DNA of 5,721 nt from Flammeovirgaceae bacterium (lineage in GTDB: Bacteria > Bacteroidota > Bacteroidia > Cytophagales > Cyclobacteriaceae). This document shows positions 1 through 5,721 of this stretch, piece by piece. The notes below the pieces were generated by a model that did no database searches, had not been told where the DNA came from, and saw only the letters and a program-made list of their open reading frames with translations. Within the stretch, counting starts at the first letter, position 1; every line of letters starts with the position of its first letter. A program made the position numbers and the translations under genes. The stretch is from the NCBI GenBank assembly GCA_003229495.1, contig QIEB01000246.1, positions 1 through 5,721 of the forward strand, read 5' to 3'.

Positions 1-698
1 ATGCTCTTCAACGTGCGATATATATTAAGCAGTGCAGCAACCTGTTGGAGGTAGACGAGTTTCTGCTTATCAGTGAGCTTAACAAAATACTGCTTCGGTT
101 GTCCGCTGGCGCTAAAGCAGCCCCGCCACCTCCCATAACCGACCTCATTCTTGAGGAAAGATCCCCCGTAGCCGGGCTTCCAGACGCTATTGCCAGACAG
201 GAAAAGGAGAGTATACGGTTACTGCTAAATTATGGGGATCGCAAATTGGAAGGAGGAACCAGTCTACATCAATATTTCTTTAGTGAACTGGAAGAGGTAG
301 AGTTTAAAACCGCTGCTTACCAGGAAATACTGGCTTTAATAAAAGCTGAATGGGACCATCATGGGATTCTGGACACAAAGCGCATGATGGAACAGGTTTC
401 CGGAGAGGTCAAGACGGAAATGATCGATCTACTAACAGAACGATATGAGATAAGTAACCTGTGGATGGACAAGTTTCACATATATGTACCTACGGAGGAG
501 GATATATTACAAGATGTAGCCTACAGCAACCTGTTGAGGCTTAAGTATCGGGTAATAAAAAAGTTGATTACAGAAAACCGGGAAGAACTACGGATGGCTG
601 GACAGGATGAACAACTAAAACTGCTTCAGGTGGATGTAGCCTTAAAGAAATCCCGTAATGAGCTAGCCAAACGCTTGGGTATTATCGTTTCGGACTAG
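1..698 (+). CDS. dnaG: DNA primase DnaG, C-terminal part (5' end outside window)
   Basis: DnaG makes the RNA primers for chromosome replication, working with the replicative helicase DnaB. The frame is open from base 3 to the TAG at 696-698 and shows 231 residues. The visible start reads ALQRAIYIKQCSNLLEVDE, a helical segment typical of the end of the primase core, so the gene began upstream and the TTG at 45 is an internal leucine codon, not a start. A proline-rich linker follows (four prolines at 123-134), then a helical C-terminal region opening with QEKESIRLLLNYGD (198-239) and ending KKSRNELAKRLGIIVSD. That layout matches the DnaB-binding domain of Bacteroidota primases as I remember them. 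The zinc-finger and TOPRIM domains, roughly 400 residues, lie off the left edge, so catalytic residues cannot be checked. The identification rests on recalled family resemblance of this less conserved end. Confidence 0.88.
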   Translation, partial: ALQRAIYIKQCSNLLEVDEFLLISELNKILLRLSAGAKAAPPPPITDLILEERSPVAGLPDAIARQEKESIRLLLNYGDRKLEGGTSLHQYFFSELEEVEFKTAAYQEILALIKAEWDHHGILDTKRMMEQVSGEVKTEMIDLLTERYEISNLWMDKFHIYVPTEEDILQDVAYSNLLRLKYRVIKKLITENREELRMAGQDEQLKLLQVDVALKKSRNELAKRLGIIVSD

Positions 699-704
699 CA
701 TCAA

Positions 705-739
705 ATTTTGGCCAATACCATACCATTTGGGGCCAAAAT
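705..739 (+). repeat. 9-bp inverted repeat between dnaG and ribBA; possible weak terminator or leader hairpin
   Basis: ATTTTGGCC at 705-713 is perfectly complementary to GGCCAAAAT at 731-739, leaving a 17-base loop that contains ATACC twice in tandem (715-724). It begins 6 bases after the dnaG stop. A run of five T (746-750) follows, but 6 bases separate it from the stem, so it is not a textbook intrinsic terminator. It could end dnaG transcription, stabilise the dnaG mRNA 3' end, or be part of a ribBA leader. The repeat is seen directly; its role is inference. Confidence 0.5.
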
Positions 740-775
740 AGGGTATTTTTAAGTAAATGGATATAAAAAATTAAT

Positions 776-2002
776 ATGAGTGAGCATTTAACAACATTGG
801 ATTCCATTGAAAGTGCCATTGAATCAATTCGAGCAGGCAATATCATTATTGTGGTAGATGATGAGGCCAGGGAGAACGAAGGGGATTTCATTTGTGCCGC
901 CGAGAAGGTCACTCCGGAAATAATTAATTTCATGGCTACCCATGGAAAGGGGCTGATTTGTACCCCGTTGAAAGAAGAGCGTTGTGAACAGCTGGGGCTT
1001 GAGCTGATGGTAGGCCGAAACACTGATCCACTAAAAACCGCCTTCACGGTTTCCGTGGATTTGAATGGACAGGGCAATACCACAGGAATTTCCGCCAGCG
1101 ATAGAGCCAGGACCATTCAGGCCTTGGTGAATAAGGAAACCAGACCGGATGATCTTTCCCGGCCCGGGCATATTTTCCCTTTACGAGCCGAACAGGGAGG
1201 AGTTTTGCGAAGAGCAGGTCACACCGAAGCTTCCATAGACCTGGCTCAATTGGCAGGCTTGCATGCTTCAGGGGTGCTGGTGGAGATAATGAAAGAAAAT
1301 GGGGAGATGGCCCGGCTGCCAGATCTAAAAAAAGTGGCGGAGCGATTTGGTTTAAAAATGATATCTATCAAAGACCTGATTAACTATCGACTGAAAAAAG
1401 AAAGCCTGATCCAAAGAGAAGTAAAAGTAAACCTTCCAACCGATCACGGAGACTTTCAGCTGATTGCTTATACTCAAACCAACACCGGCGATTCACATCT
1501 GGCATTGACTAAAGGGACCTGGGAAGAAGATGAGCTAATCCTGGTTCGTGTCCACAGTTCCTGTGTTACAGGTGACATATTCGGATCCTGTAGATGTGAT
1601 TGTGGAGGACAGTTGCATAGGGCCATGGCAATGGTGGAGGCTGCAGGAAAAGGAGTTGTGTTGTATATGAACCAAGAGGGTAGGGGAATTGGTTTATTAA
1701 ATAAGTTGAAAGCTTACCAATTACAGGAAGACGGTATGGATACTGTCCAGGCTAATCTCCATCTGGGATTTAAGAAGGACCAACGAGATTATGGAGTGGG
1801 TGCTCAGATACTAAGGGACTTGGGAGTGAGGAGAATGAAATTACTGTCAAACAATCCTAAGAAAAGAGCTGGACTGATCGGTTACGGTCTGACCATTGAG
1901 GAGACCGTGCCCATTGAAATATCTCCTAACCGGCACAATGAAAATTATTTAAAAACTAAACGAGACAAATTGGGCCACACCATTTTGAGAAAAAACCAAT
2001 AG
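776..2002 (+). CDS. ribBA: Bifunctional 3,4-dihydroxy-2-butanone 4-phosphate synthase / GTP cyclohydrolase II
   Basis: This cytoplasmic enzyme supplies both precursors of riboflavin. Its N-terminal half turns ribulose 5-phosphate into 3,4-dihydroxy-2-butanone 4-phosphate plus formate. Its C-terminal half opens GTP to the diaminopyrimidine phosphate, releasing formate and pyrophosphate. Residues 1 to about 206 carry the synthase motifs: DDEARENEGD (28-37, Mg-binding Glu33), RPGHIFPL (129-136) and RAGHTEASID (146-155, Mg-binding His149). The cyclohydrolase half, from about 213, has zinc ligands Cys263, Cys274 and Cys276, then NQEGRGIGL (299-307), Tyr314, the proton acceptor/nucleophile pair Asp335 and Arg337, and NNPKK (359-363). 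All expected catalytic residues are present and 408 residues is a normal length, so both activities should be intact. The ATG at 776 follows an A/T-rich tract without a Shine-Dalgarno match, usual for Bacteroidota. The next gene begins 2 bases after the stop, which suggests co-transcription. Confidence 0.98.
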   Translation: MSEHLTTLDSIESAIESIRAGNIIIVVDDEARENEGDFICAAEKVTPEIINFMATHGKGLICTPLKEERCEQLGLELMVGRNTDPLKTAFTVSVDLNGQGNTTGISASDRARTIQALVNKETRPDDLSRPGHIFPLRAEQGGVLRRAGHTEASIDLAQLAGLHASGVLVEIMKENGEMARLPDLKKVAERFGLKMISIKDLINYRLKKESLIQREVKVNLPTDHGDFQLIAYTQTNTGDSHLALTKGTWEEDELILVRVHSSCVTGDIFGSCRCDCGGQLHRAMAMVEAAGKGVVLYMNQEGRGIGLLNKLKAYQLQEDGMDTVQANLHLGFKKDQRDYGVGAQILRDLGVRRMKLLSNNPKKRAGLIGYGLTIEETVPIEISPNRHNENYLKTKRDKLGHTILRKNQ

Positions 2003-2004
2003 CC

Positions 2005-2058
2005 ATGAGAATCTGGGTTTTACTGGTAATTGTATGGTTAACCTTTCAAGCCACCGCC
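2005..2058 (+). other. Predicted signal peptide of the 205-residue exported protein
   Basis: Residues 1-18, MRIWVLLVIVWLTFQATA, have a short positively charged N-region, an almost entirely aliphatic or aromatic core, and an A-T-A cleavage box followed by Gln, a frequent mature first residue in Bacteroidota exports. No cysteine follows, so this is not a lipoprotein signal. Confidence 0.85.
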
Positions 2059-2622
2059 CAAAATTTTCCATCAGAAGTGTGGCATAAAGGAAAAGTTGTG
2101 CTGATTACCAAAGAGGTTCATAAAGGTAAAGTAAAATATGATCTTGAAACCGACATAGTACAGGTAAATATGGATAACGTTATCCATACCTTTTCCTCCA
2201 AAAAGATCCTTTATTTTGAAATATTCGACGAGTCGATAGACAGCTACCGGCGGTTTTACGCACTGCCCTATACCGTCAGCCCCGGATATAAAACACCCAT
2301 TTTATTTGAGGTCCTGCATGAAGGCAGGCCCTTAAGTTTGTTGGCCAGAGAGGACATTGCCACCGAGACCATTCCTCAATACAGTTACTACTATGGTAGA
2401 AGTAATTATTATAGTCGTTACAAACTGGTATACGAATACTATTTCTTTAACGAAAAAGGTGACATTCGACGTTACAACCTTAAGAAAAAAAGCCTGTTAC
2501 AACTGATGCAAAAGAAAGCCTCGGAGGTACGTAAATTCATTAATGAGAATAATCTGAGGGTAGATCGCCGGCGTGATCTAGAGCGAATAACCGTCTATTA
2601 CAATTCCCTTTGGGATACCTAA
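2005..2622 (+). CDS. Conserved-looking exported protein of unknown function, tyrosine-rich
   Basis: I cannot name a function. The 205-residue product starts with a clear Sec signal peptide: Arg2, a hydrophobic core (about 3-15) and a likely type I cleavage after Ala18 in A-T-A|Q. There is no lipobox cysteine, so a soluble periplasmic or secreted protein of about 187 residues is expected. The mature N-terminus looks beta-rich and repeats HKGKV at 27-31 and 39-43, followed by short strands. A middle block, FEVLHEGRPLSLLARE (101-116), leads into a strongly tyrosine-rich stretch (11 Tyr between 126 and 157). The C-terminal 45 residues are basic and helical, ending in DLERITVYYNSL. That ending resembles small exported Bacteroidota proteins I recall, but this is not verified. 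The gene lies 2 bases after ribBA and 10 before surE, so it is probably translated from their shared mRNA. The ATG at 2005 is supported by the signal peptide; the next Met is residue 56. Confidence 0.85.
   Translation: MRIWVLLVIVWLTFQATAQNFPSEVWHKGKVVLITKEVHKGKVKYDLETDIVQVNMDNVIHTFSSKKILYFEIFDESIDSYRRFYALPYTVSPGYKTPILFEVLHEGRPLSLLAREDIATETIPQYSYYYGRSNYYSRYKLVYEYYFFNEKGDIRRYNLKKKSLLQLMQKKASEVRKFINENNLRVDRRRDLERITVYYNSLWDT
2169..2188. repeat. 20-bp perfect palindrome inside the exported-protein gene
   Basis: TATGGATAAC at 2169-2178 is followed directly by its exact reverse complement at 2179-2188, with no spacer. It sits within codons 55-61 (N-M-D-N-V-I-H). A two-fold symmetric site of this length could bind a dimeric regulator or arise by chance from coding constraints. 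No known regulator motif is recognised. Confidence 0.55.
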
Positions 2623-2632
2623 ATACTAAACT

Positions 2633-3403
2633 GTGTCAAAACCTTTAATTCTGGTAAGCAATGACGATGGCATTTCCAGCCGCGGAATCCGTATTTTGGT
2701 TGAATTGATGACCGAAATGGGAGAAGTAATTGTAGTTGCCCCTGATAGTCCTCAGTCCGGTATGGGGCATGCGATTACTGTTGGCAATACCCTTAGGTTG
2801 GACAAAACGGACATTTTTGGATCGGTACCAGCCTATAAATGTTCCGGAACTCCAGCTGATTGTGTTAAGTTGGCCAAGCACCATTTATTAAAAAATCGCA
2901 AACCAGACCTGGTAGTAAGCGGGATCAATCATGGCAGCAATACATCGATAAGCGTATTGTATAGTGGTACTATGTCAGCCGCCATTGAAGGTGCAATTGA
3001 AGGTCTGCCTGCGGTAGGTTTCTCTTTGTGTGATTACTCTTCAGAGGCAGACTTTTCACACGTAGACGAGTTTGTCAAAAAGATTGCGGCCGAAGTTCTC
3101 AATAGAGGACTACCCCGCGGAGTTGCACTCAATGTCAATATTCCACCCAGGCGCAATGAAAAAGTAAAGGGCATGAAAGTTTGCAGGCAGGCGAGAGCTA
3201 AATGGGAGGAGCAGTTTGAGGAGCGCAGAGACCCTACGGGACGGAAGTATTTTTGGATGGCGGGGAACTTTGTGAATTTTGATAAAGGAGAGGACAACGA
3301 TGAATGGGCAATTGCCAATAACTACGTTTCTATTGTTCCCTGTCAATATGATTTAACCGCCCATCATGCTATAAGTTTTTTAAATAATGAATGGGATGTC
3401 TAG
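2633..3403 (+). CDS. surE: 5'/3'-nucleotidase SurE (stationary-phase survival protein)
   Basis: SurE is a metal-dependent phosphatase that removes phosphate from nucleoside 5'- and 3'-monophosphates and is linked to stress and stationary-phase survival. The 256-residue product has the whole signature: SNDDG (9-13) with metal ligands Asp11 and Asp12, the SGMGHAIT loop (42-49) with Ser42, SGTPADCV (71-78), SGINHGSN (96-103) with Asn99, and LYSGTMSAAIEG (109-120). These correspond to the four metal ligands known from Thermotoga SurE. The length is normal. The start must be the GTG at 2633: an in-frame TAA lies at 2627-2629, and the next Met (residue 26) would remove the NDDG motif. It starts 10 bases after the exported-protein gene and is the last gene of the apparent ribBA operon. 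Its TAG stop (3401-3403) overlaps the stop of the convergent priA. In many Bacteroidota surE is, from memory, followed by lpxB; that gene is not here. Confidence 0.97.
   Translation: MSKPLILVSNDDGISSRGIRILVELMTEMGEVIVVAPDSPQSGMGHAITVGNTLRLDKTDIFGSVPAYKCSGTPADCVKLAKHHLLKNRKPDLVVSGINHGSNTSISVLYSGTMSAAIEGAIEGLPAVGFSLCDYSSEADFSHVDEFVKKIAAEVLNRGLPRGVALNVNIPPRRNEKVKGMKVCRQARAKWEEQFEERRDPTGRKYFWMAGNFVNFDKGEDNDEWAIANNYVSIVPCQYDLTAHHAISFLNNEWDV
3400..3403. other. CTAG tetranucleotide serving as stop codon for both surE and priA
   Basis: Bases 3401-3403 read TAG on the + strand and end surE. Bases 3402-3400 read TAG on the - strand and end priA. The palindromic CTAG therefore provides both stops, giving a 3-base tail-to-tail overlap with no intergenic space. 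Confidence 0.95.
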
Positions 3404-5721
3404 TAGGGATCTACATCAGGTATTATTCGTACTGACCGGAATGCAGTATTTGAAGTCAATTCGTTTATCTCATTGGAGAGATGTTGTTTGATCTTTTCCA
3501 TGGTTCCCACGCTTTTTTCAAGCTTAATGTACAACTCCATCAGGAATAAATTCCTGAGTTTAGAAATCACCGGTTCCTGAGGTCCCAATACCTGGGATTT
3601 ACCTAATCCCAGGATCAGACGTTTGGCCAGCTCCTGAGATGCTCGGAATCCTAGTTCCTGATGGGGGCTTTTCACGGTTAAGCGAATTAATCTTACAAAT
3701 GGTGGATAGAGGTATTTTGATCGTTCCTGAATTTCACCTTGATAAAATTGCAGATAATTATGATCGCAGATGAGCTTTAATAGCTGATGCTGGACGTTGC
3801 TCGTCTGAACTAAAACCTGGCCTTTACCCGAACGTCTTCCTGCCCGTCCACCTACCTGAGTGATCAACTGAAAAGCCCTTTCATGGGATCTGAAATCCGG
3901 AAAATGCATGGCCCGGTCCATATCCAACACCCCAACCAAATCCACCTTGTCGAAATCCAACCCCTTAGACACCATCTGGGTGCCTATAAGTATGTCAATA
4001 TTTCCCCGTTCAAATTGATCAATTATTTGCTGGTAGCTATACTTGCGTCGGGTGGTGTCAAGGTCCATGCGTTGGATCTTGGCTTCAGGAAAAATACGCT
4101 TTAAGTCCTCTTCAATTTTTTCCGTACCAAACCCAACCAAATTCAAGTCGTTTGATTCGCATTGTGAACAAACATCTGTCATTTTTTGTTTATACCCGCA
4201 ATAATGACAACGTAGTTGGTTATAGTGTAAATGGTAGGTAAGAGTCACCGCACAATTGGGACATTGCGGTATATGGGCACAGACCTGACATTGTAAATAT
4301 GGTGCATACCCCCGCCGGTTTTGAAAGATTATTGCTTGCTGCCCTGTTTGGAGAATTAATTCCAGTGTCGTCACCATTTCAGTAGAAAACACTCCTTTCA
4401 TTTGTTTCTTGAGATTTTCTTTGCGGGTATCAATTAATCTATAAACGGGTAAAGCTACTTTCTTGTATCGTTCATCCAGATTGACCAGTGAGTACTTTCC
4501 CTGTCGGGCGTGGTAATAGGATTCCATAGAGGGAGTTGCCGATCCTAATAGTGTTTTGGAATGATGCAGTCTTGCCAGCACCAAAGCTACGTCCCGGGCA
4601 TGATAACGAGGGGCCGGATCAAACTGTTTGTAGGAGAGTTCATGTTCCTCATCAACAATTATTAAACCCAGATTATCAAAAGGTAAAAAGATTGCAGAAC
4701 GTACTCCTACTATAAAAGAGTATTTTCCCTCCAATATACCTCGCCAAACTTCAACTCTTTCATTGTCTGAAAACCGGCTGTGATATATGCCCATGGAATT
4801 CCCGAAAATCTTTTGCAACCTCCGGACGATTTGCGTGGTTAGGGCAATTTCTGGTAATAGATAGAGTACCTGAGACCCGCTTTTCAAAACCTTGTTTATA
4901 AGGTCGATGTATATTTCAGTCTTTCCGCTACCGGTGATCCCATGGAATAGCACCGTTTGTTTTTGTTCAAAACTGTCAAGAATAGCATCCCTGGCCTGAG
5001 ATTGCGGGTCTGTAAGTACAATTTCATGCTCAGGCACTGTTTGAGTGTCCAGAGCTGGAAATCGACTTACTACTACTTCAAATTCTTCCAGAACACCATT
5101 TTTTATTAGTGTTTTAAGACTGGAGAGGGAAATCTCACCTGATAATAGCCTGGTCTTACTGAGCCCGTGCTGATTAATGTCCTTTTCCTTGTGTACAGGA
5201 ACCTGTTGTAAGAATTTTAATAGTACTTCTGTCTGTTTGGGCTTTTTATGAAGCTTTTCAAATTGGGCTTCCAATGCCCCCGGGGAGATGTATAAATCAG
5301 TTAAGCGAACCCGTCGTTCTTTTTTGGGTTGATATTTTTCTTTTACCTCTTCAAAGAGAATTATGGCATTTTTTGCCAACAATGATTTTATTATTTTGTG
5401 CACATTCTTGGACCCAAGAATGTCGGCTATGGCAGAATAATCAAGGGTGCCATCTTTTTGAAGTACCCGCAGCAGCACCAATTCTTGATCGTCTAAAGGA
5501 TAGGGGTTAAATTCCTGATGGTATTCCGGATGGATCTGTATTCTTGATTGACTGCTGAGCTTTAGTCCACTGGGTAAGGCAACTTGTAAAACCTGACCTT
5601 CCGCGCACATATAGTAGGAAGCCATCCATTCAAACAATGATAACTGTAAAGAGTTTATGACAGGTTGATGATCAAGAATATCCAGAAGATATTTAGCCTC
5701 ATGGGCCTTCGGTGGATTTTT
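3400..5721 (-). CDS. priA: Primosomal protein N' (replication-restart helicase PriA), N-terminus outside window
   Basis: PriA is a superfamily 2, 3'-to-5' DNA helicase that recognises stalled or repaired forks and starts reloading of DnaB. The frame runs open to the right edge and gives 773 residues. The TTG at 5637-5635 is an internal leucine: 28 codons before it (KNPPKAHEAKYLLDILDHQPV...) continue the 3'-DNA-binding domain, so roughly 40-70 residues are missing. Counting that leucine as 1, I see a winged-helix region (about 50-102), Walker A GITGSGKT (233-240; bases 4918-4941), LLPEIALT (260-267), Walker B DEEH (329-332; bases 4642-4653), GSATPS (365-370), IGTQMVSKGLDF (551-562) and QVGGRAGR (594-601). 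Eight cysteines in four CxxC pairs (450/453, 459/462, 477/480, 490/493; bases 4159-4290) form the two-zinc cysteine-rich region inside the second helicase lobe. Every hallmark is intact. It converges on surE with a 3-base overlap; its promoter is out of view. Confidence 0.97.
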   Translation of the reverse strand, partial: KNPPKAHEAKYLLDILDHQPVINSLQLSLFEWMASYYMCAEGQVLQVALPSGLKLSSQSRIQIHPEYHQEFNPYPLDDQELVLLRVLQKDGTLDYSAIADILGSKNVHKIIKSLLAKNAIILFEEVKEKYQPKKERRVRLTDLYISPGALEAQFEKLHKKPKQTEVLLKFLQQVPVHKEKDINQHGLSKTRLLSGEISLSSLKTLIKNGVLEEFEVVVSRFPALDTQTVPEHEIVLTDPQSQARDAILDSFEQKQTVLFHGITGSGKTEIYIDLINKVLKSGSQVLYLLPEIALTTQIVRRLQKIFGNSMGIYHSRFSDNERVEVWRGILEGKYSFIVGVRSAIFLPFDNLGLIIVDEEHELSYKQFDPAPRYHARDVALVLARLHHSKTLLGSATPSMESYYHARQGKYSLVNLDERYKKVALPVYRLIDTRKENLKKQMKGVFSTEMVTTLELILQTGQQAIIFQNRRGYAPYLQCQVCAHIPQCPNCAVTLTYHLHYNQLRCHYCGYKQKMTDVCSQCESNDLNLVGFGTEKIEEDLKRIFPEAKIQRMDLDTTRRKYSYQQIIDQFERGNIDILIGTQMVSKGLDFDKVDLVGVLDMDRAMHFPDFRSHERAFQLITQVGGRAGRRSGKGQVLVQTSNVQHQLLKLICDHNYLQFYQGEIQERSKYLYPPFVRLIRLTVKSPHQELGFRASQELAKRLILGLGKSQVLGPQEPVISKLRNLFLMELYIKLEKSVGTMEKIKQHLSNEINELTSNTAFRSVRIIPDVDPY
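3540..3557. repeat. 8-bp inverted repeat in the 3' part of priA
   Basis: TCAGGAAT (3540-3547) and ATTCCTGA (3550-3557) are perfect complements with only two A between them. The site lies about 140 bases beyond the surE stop, antisense to surE transcription read-through. A role in ending or processing that read-through RNA is speculation; a chance coding palindrome is equally possible. Confidence 0.35.
3591..3613. repeat. 8-bp GC-rich hairpin in the 3' part of priA
   Basis: CCTGGGAT (3591-3598) and ATCCCAGG (3606-3613) are perfect complements around a 7-base loop. The stem is stronger than the neighbouring repeat at 3540-3557. There is no T-run on either strand next to it, so it is not a standard intrinsic terminator. 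It could act as a 3' end stabiliser for surE mRNA, or have no role. Confidence 0.4.
5402..5423. repeat. 10-bp inverted repeat with 2-base spacer inside priA
   Basis: ACATTCTTGG (5402-5411) and CCAAGAATGT (5414-5423) are perfect complements separated by AC. The element lies in the part of priA coding for the winged-helix domain. It resembles a dimeric protein site in form only; its position deep in a coding region makes a chance or structural mRNA origin as likely. Confidence 0.45.

Noticed and set aside
263..276. Extra cysteine (Cys272 of RibBA, base 1589-1591) beside the zinc ligands as a possible altered metal site
   Set aside because: Coordinates at left are residue numbers of RibBA. The GSCRCDCG form is, as I recall, common in Bacteroidota RibBA, and the three canonical ligands are present, so it is not unusual.
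35..536. 13-bp direct repeat CAGCAACCTGTTG at 35-47 and 524-536 within dnaG
   Set aside because: Both copies encode the tail of a similar SNLL peptide in the same frame. A single 13-base match in a window of this size is within chance, and nothing else around the copies is alike.
45..698. A complete 217-residue gene starting with TTG at base 45
   Set aside because: The frame is open back to the window edge, and the 14 upstream codons (ALQRAIYIKQCSNL) continue the primase sequence, so this is the tail of a longer dnaG.
726..767. Promoter for ribBA (TTTG at 726-729 with TATTTTTA at 744-751, or TATAAA at 762-767)
   Set aside because: The first pair has a 14-base spacing, short for the Bacteroidota -33/-7 pattern, and a last-base mismatch. 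The second would start transcription almost at the ATG. Neither is strong enough to annotate.
699..775. FMN riboswitch controlling ribBA
   Set aside because: The gap is only 77 bases and shows none of the conserved RFN-element blocks or multi-helix junction; only simple inverted repeats are visible.
682..1116. Antisense open frame opposite the start of ribBA
   Set aside because: It overlies a strongly conserved ribBA coding region, has no recognisable domain, and looks like a shadow frame. The same applies to antisense frames over surE and + strand frames inside priA.
5635..5637. TTG as the priA start codon, giving a 745-residue protein
   Set aside because: The 28 upstream in-frame codons encode PriA-like sequence with no stop before the window edge, and starting here would remove most of the 3'-DNA-binding domain.

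Overview
The window looks like a stretch of ordinary chromosome from a member of the Bacteroidota, possibly a cytophagia- or flavobacteria-like lineage. Three things point there: the style of the DnaG C-terminus and of the RibBA enzyme (GSCRCDCG zinc loop, YGVGAQILRDLGV block), A/T-rich start regions with no clear Shine-Dalgarno sequence, and a small exported protein whose signal peptide ends in A-T-A|Q. The genus cannot be read from the sequence alone. I see no mobile element, tRNA, rRNA or CRISPR array.

Layout: bases 1-698 (+) are the 3' end of dnaG, the replication primase, cut by the left edge. A 77-base gap (699-775) holds a perfect 9-bp inverted repeat. Then come three tightly packed + strand genes that look like one operon: ribBA (776-2002, bifunctional riboflavin-precursor enzyme), an unrecognised secreted or periplasmic protein of 205 residues (2005-2622, starting 2 bases after ribBA) and surE (2633-3403, 5'-nucleotidase, starting 10 bases later with GTG). 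From the right, on the - strand, comes priA (3400-5721), the replication-restart helicase, whose N-terminus lies beyond the right edge. surE and priA converge and overlap by 3 bases: one CTAG tetranucleotide at 3400-3403 supplies both stop codons.

How the genes relate: dnaG and priA both serve replication, making primers and reloading the replicative helicase at stalled forks. They are on opposite strands at the two ends, so this is probably neighbourhood rather than co-regulation. ribBA commits GTP and ribulose 5-phosphate to flavin synthesis. SurE hydrolyses nucleoside monophosphates. The tyrosine-rich exported protein between them has no obvious metabolic link and is the only gene of unknown function here.

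No new system is evident. The items most worth a second look are the unknown exported protein, a 20-bp perfect palindrome inside its gene, the competing hairpins ahead of ribBA, and the shared stop of surE and priA, which leaves no room for an intergenic terminator.
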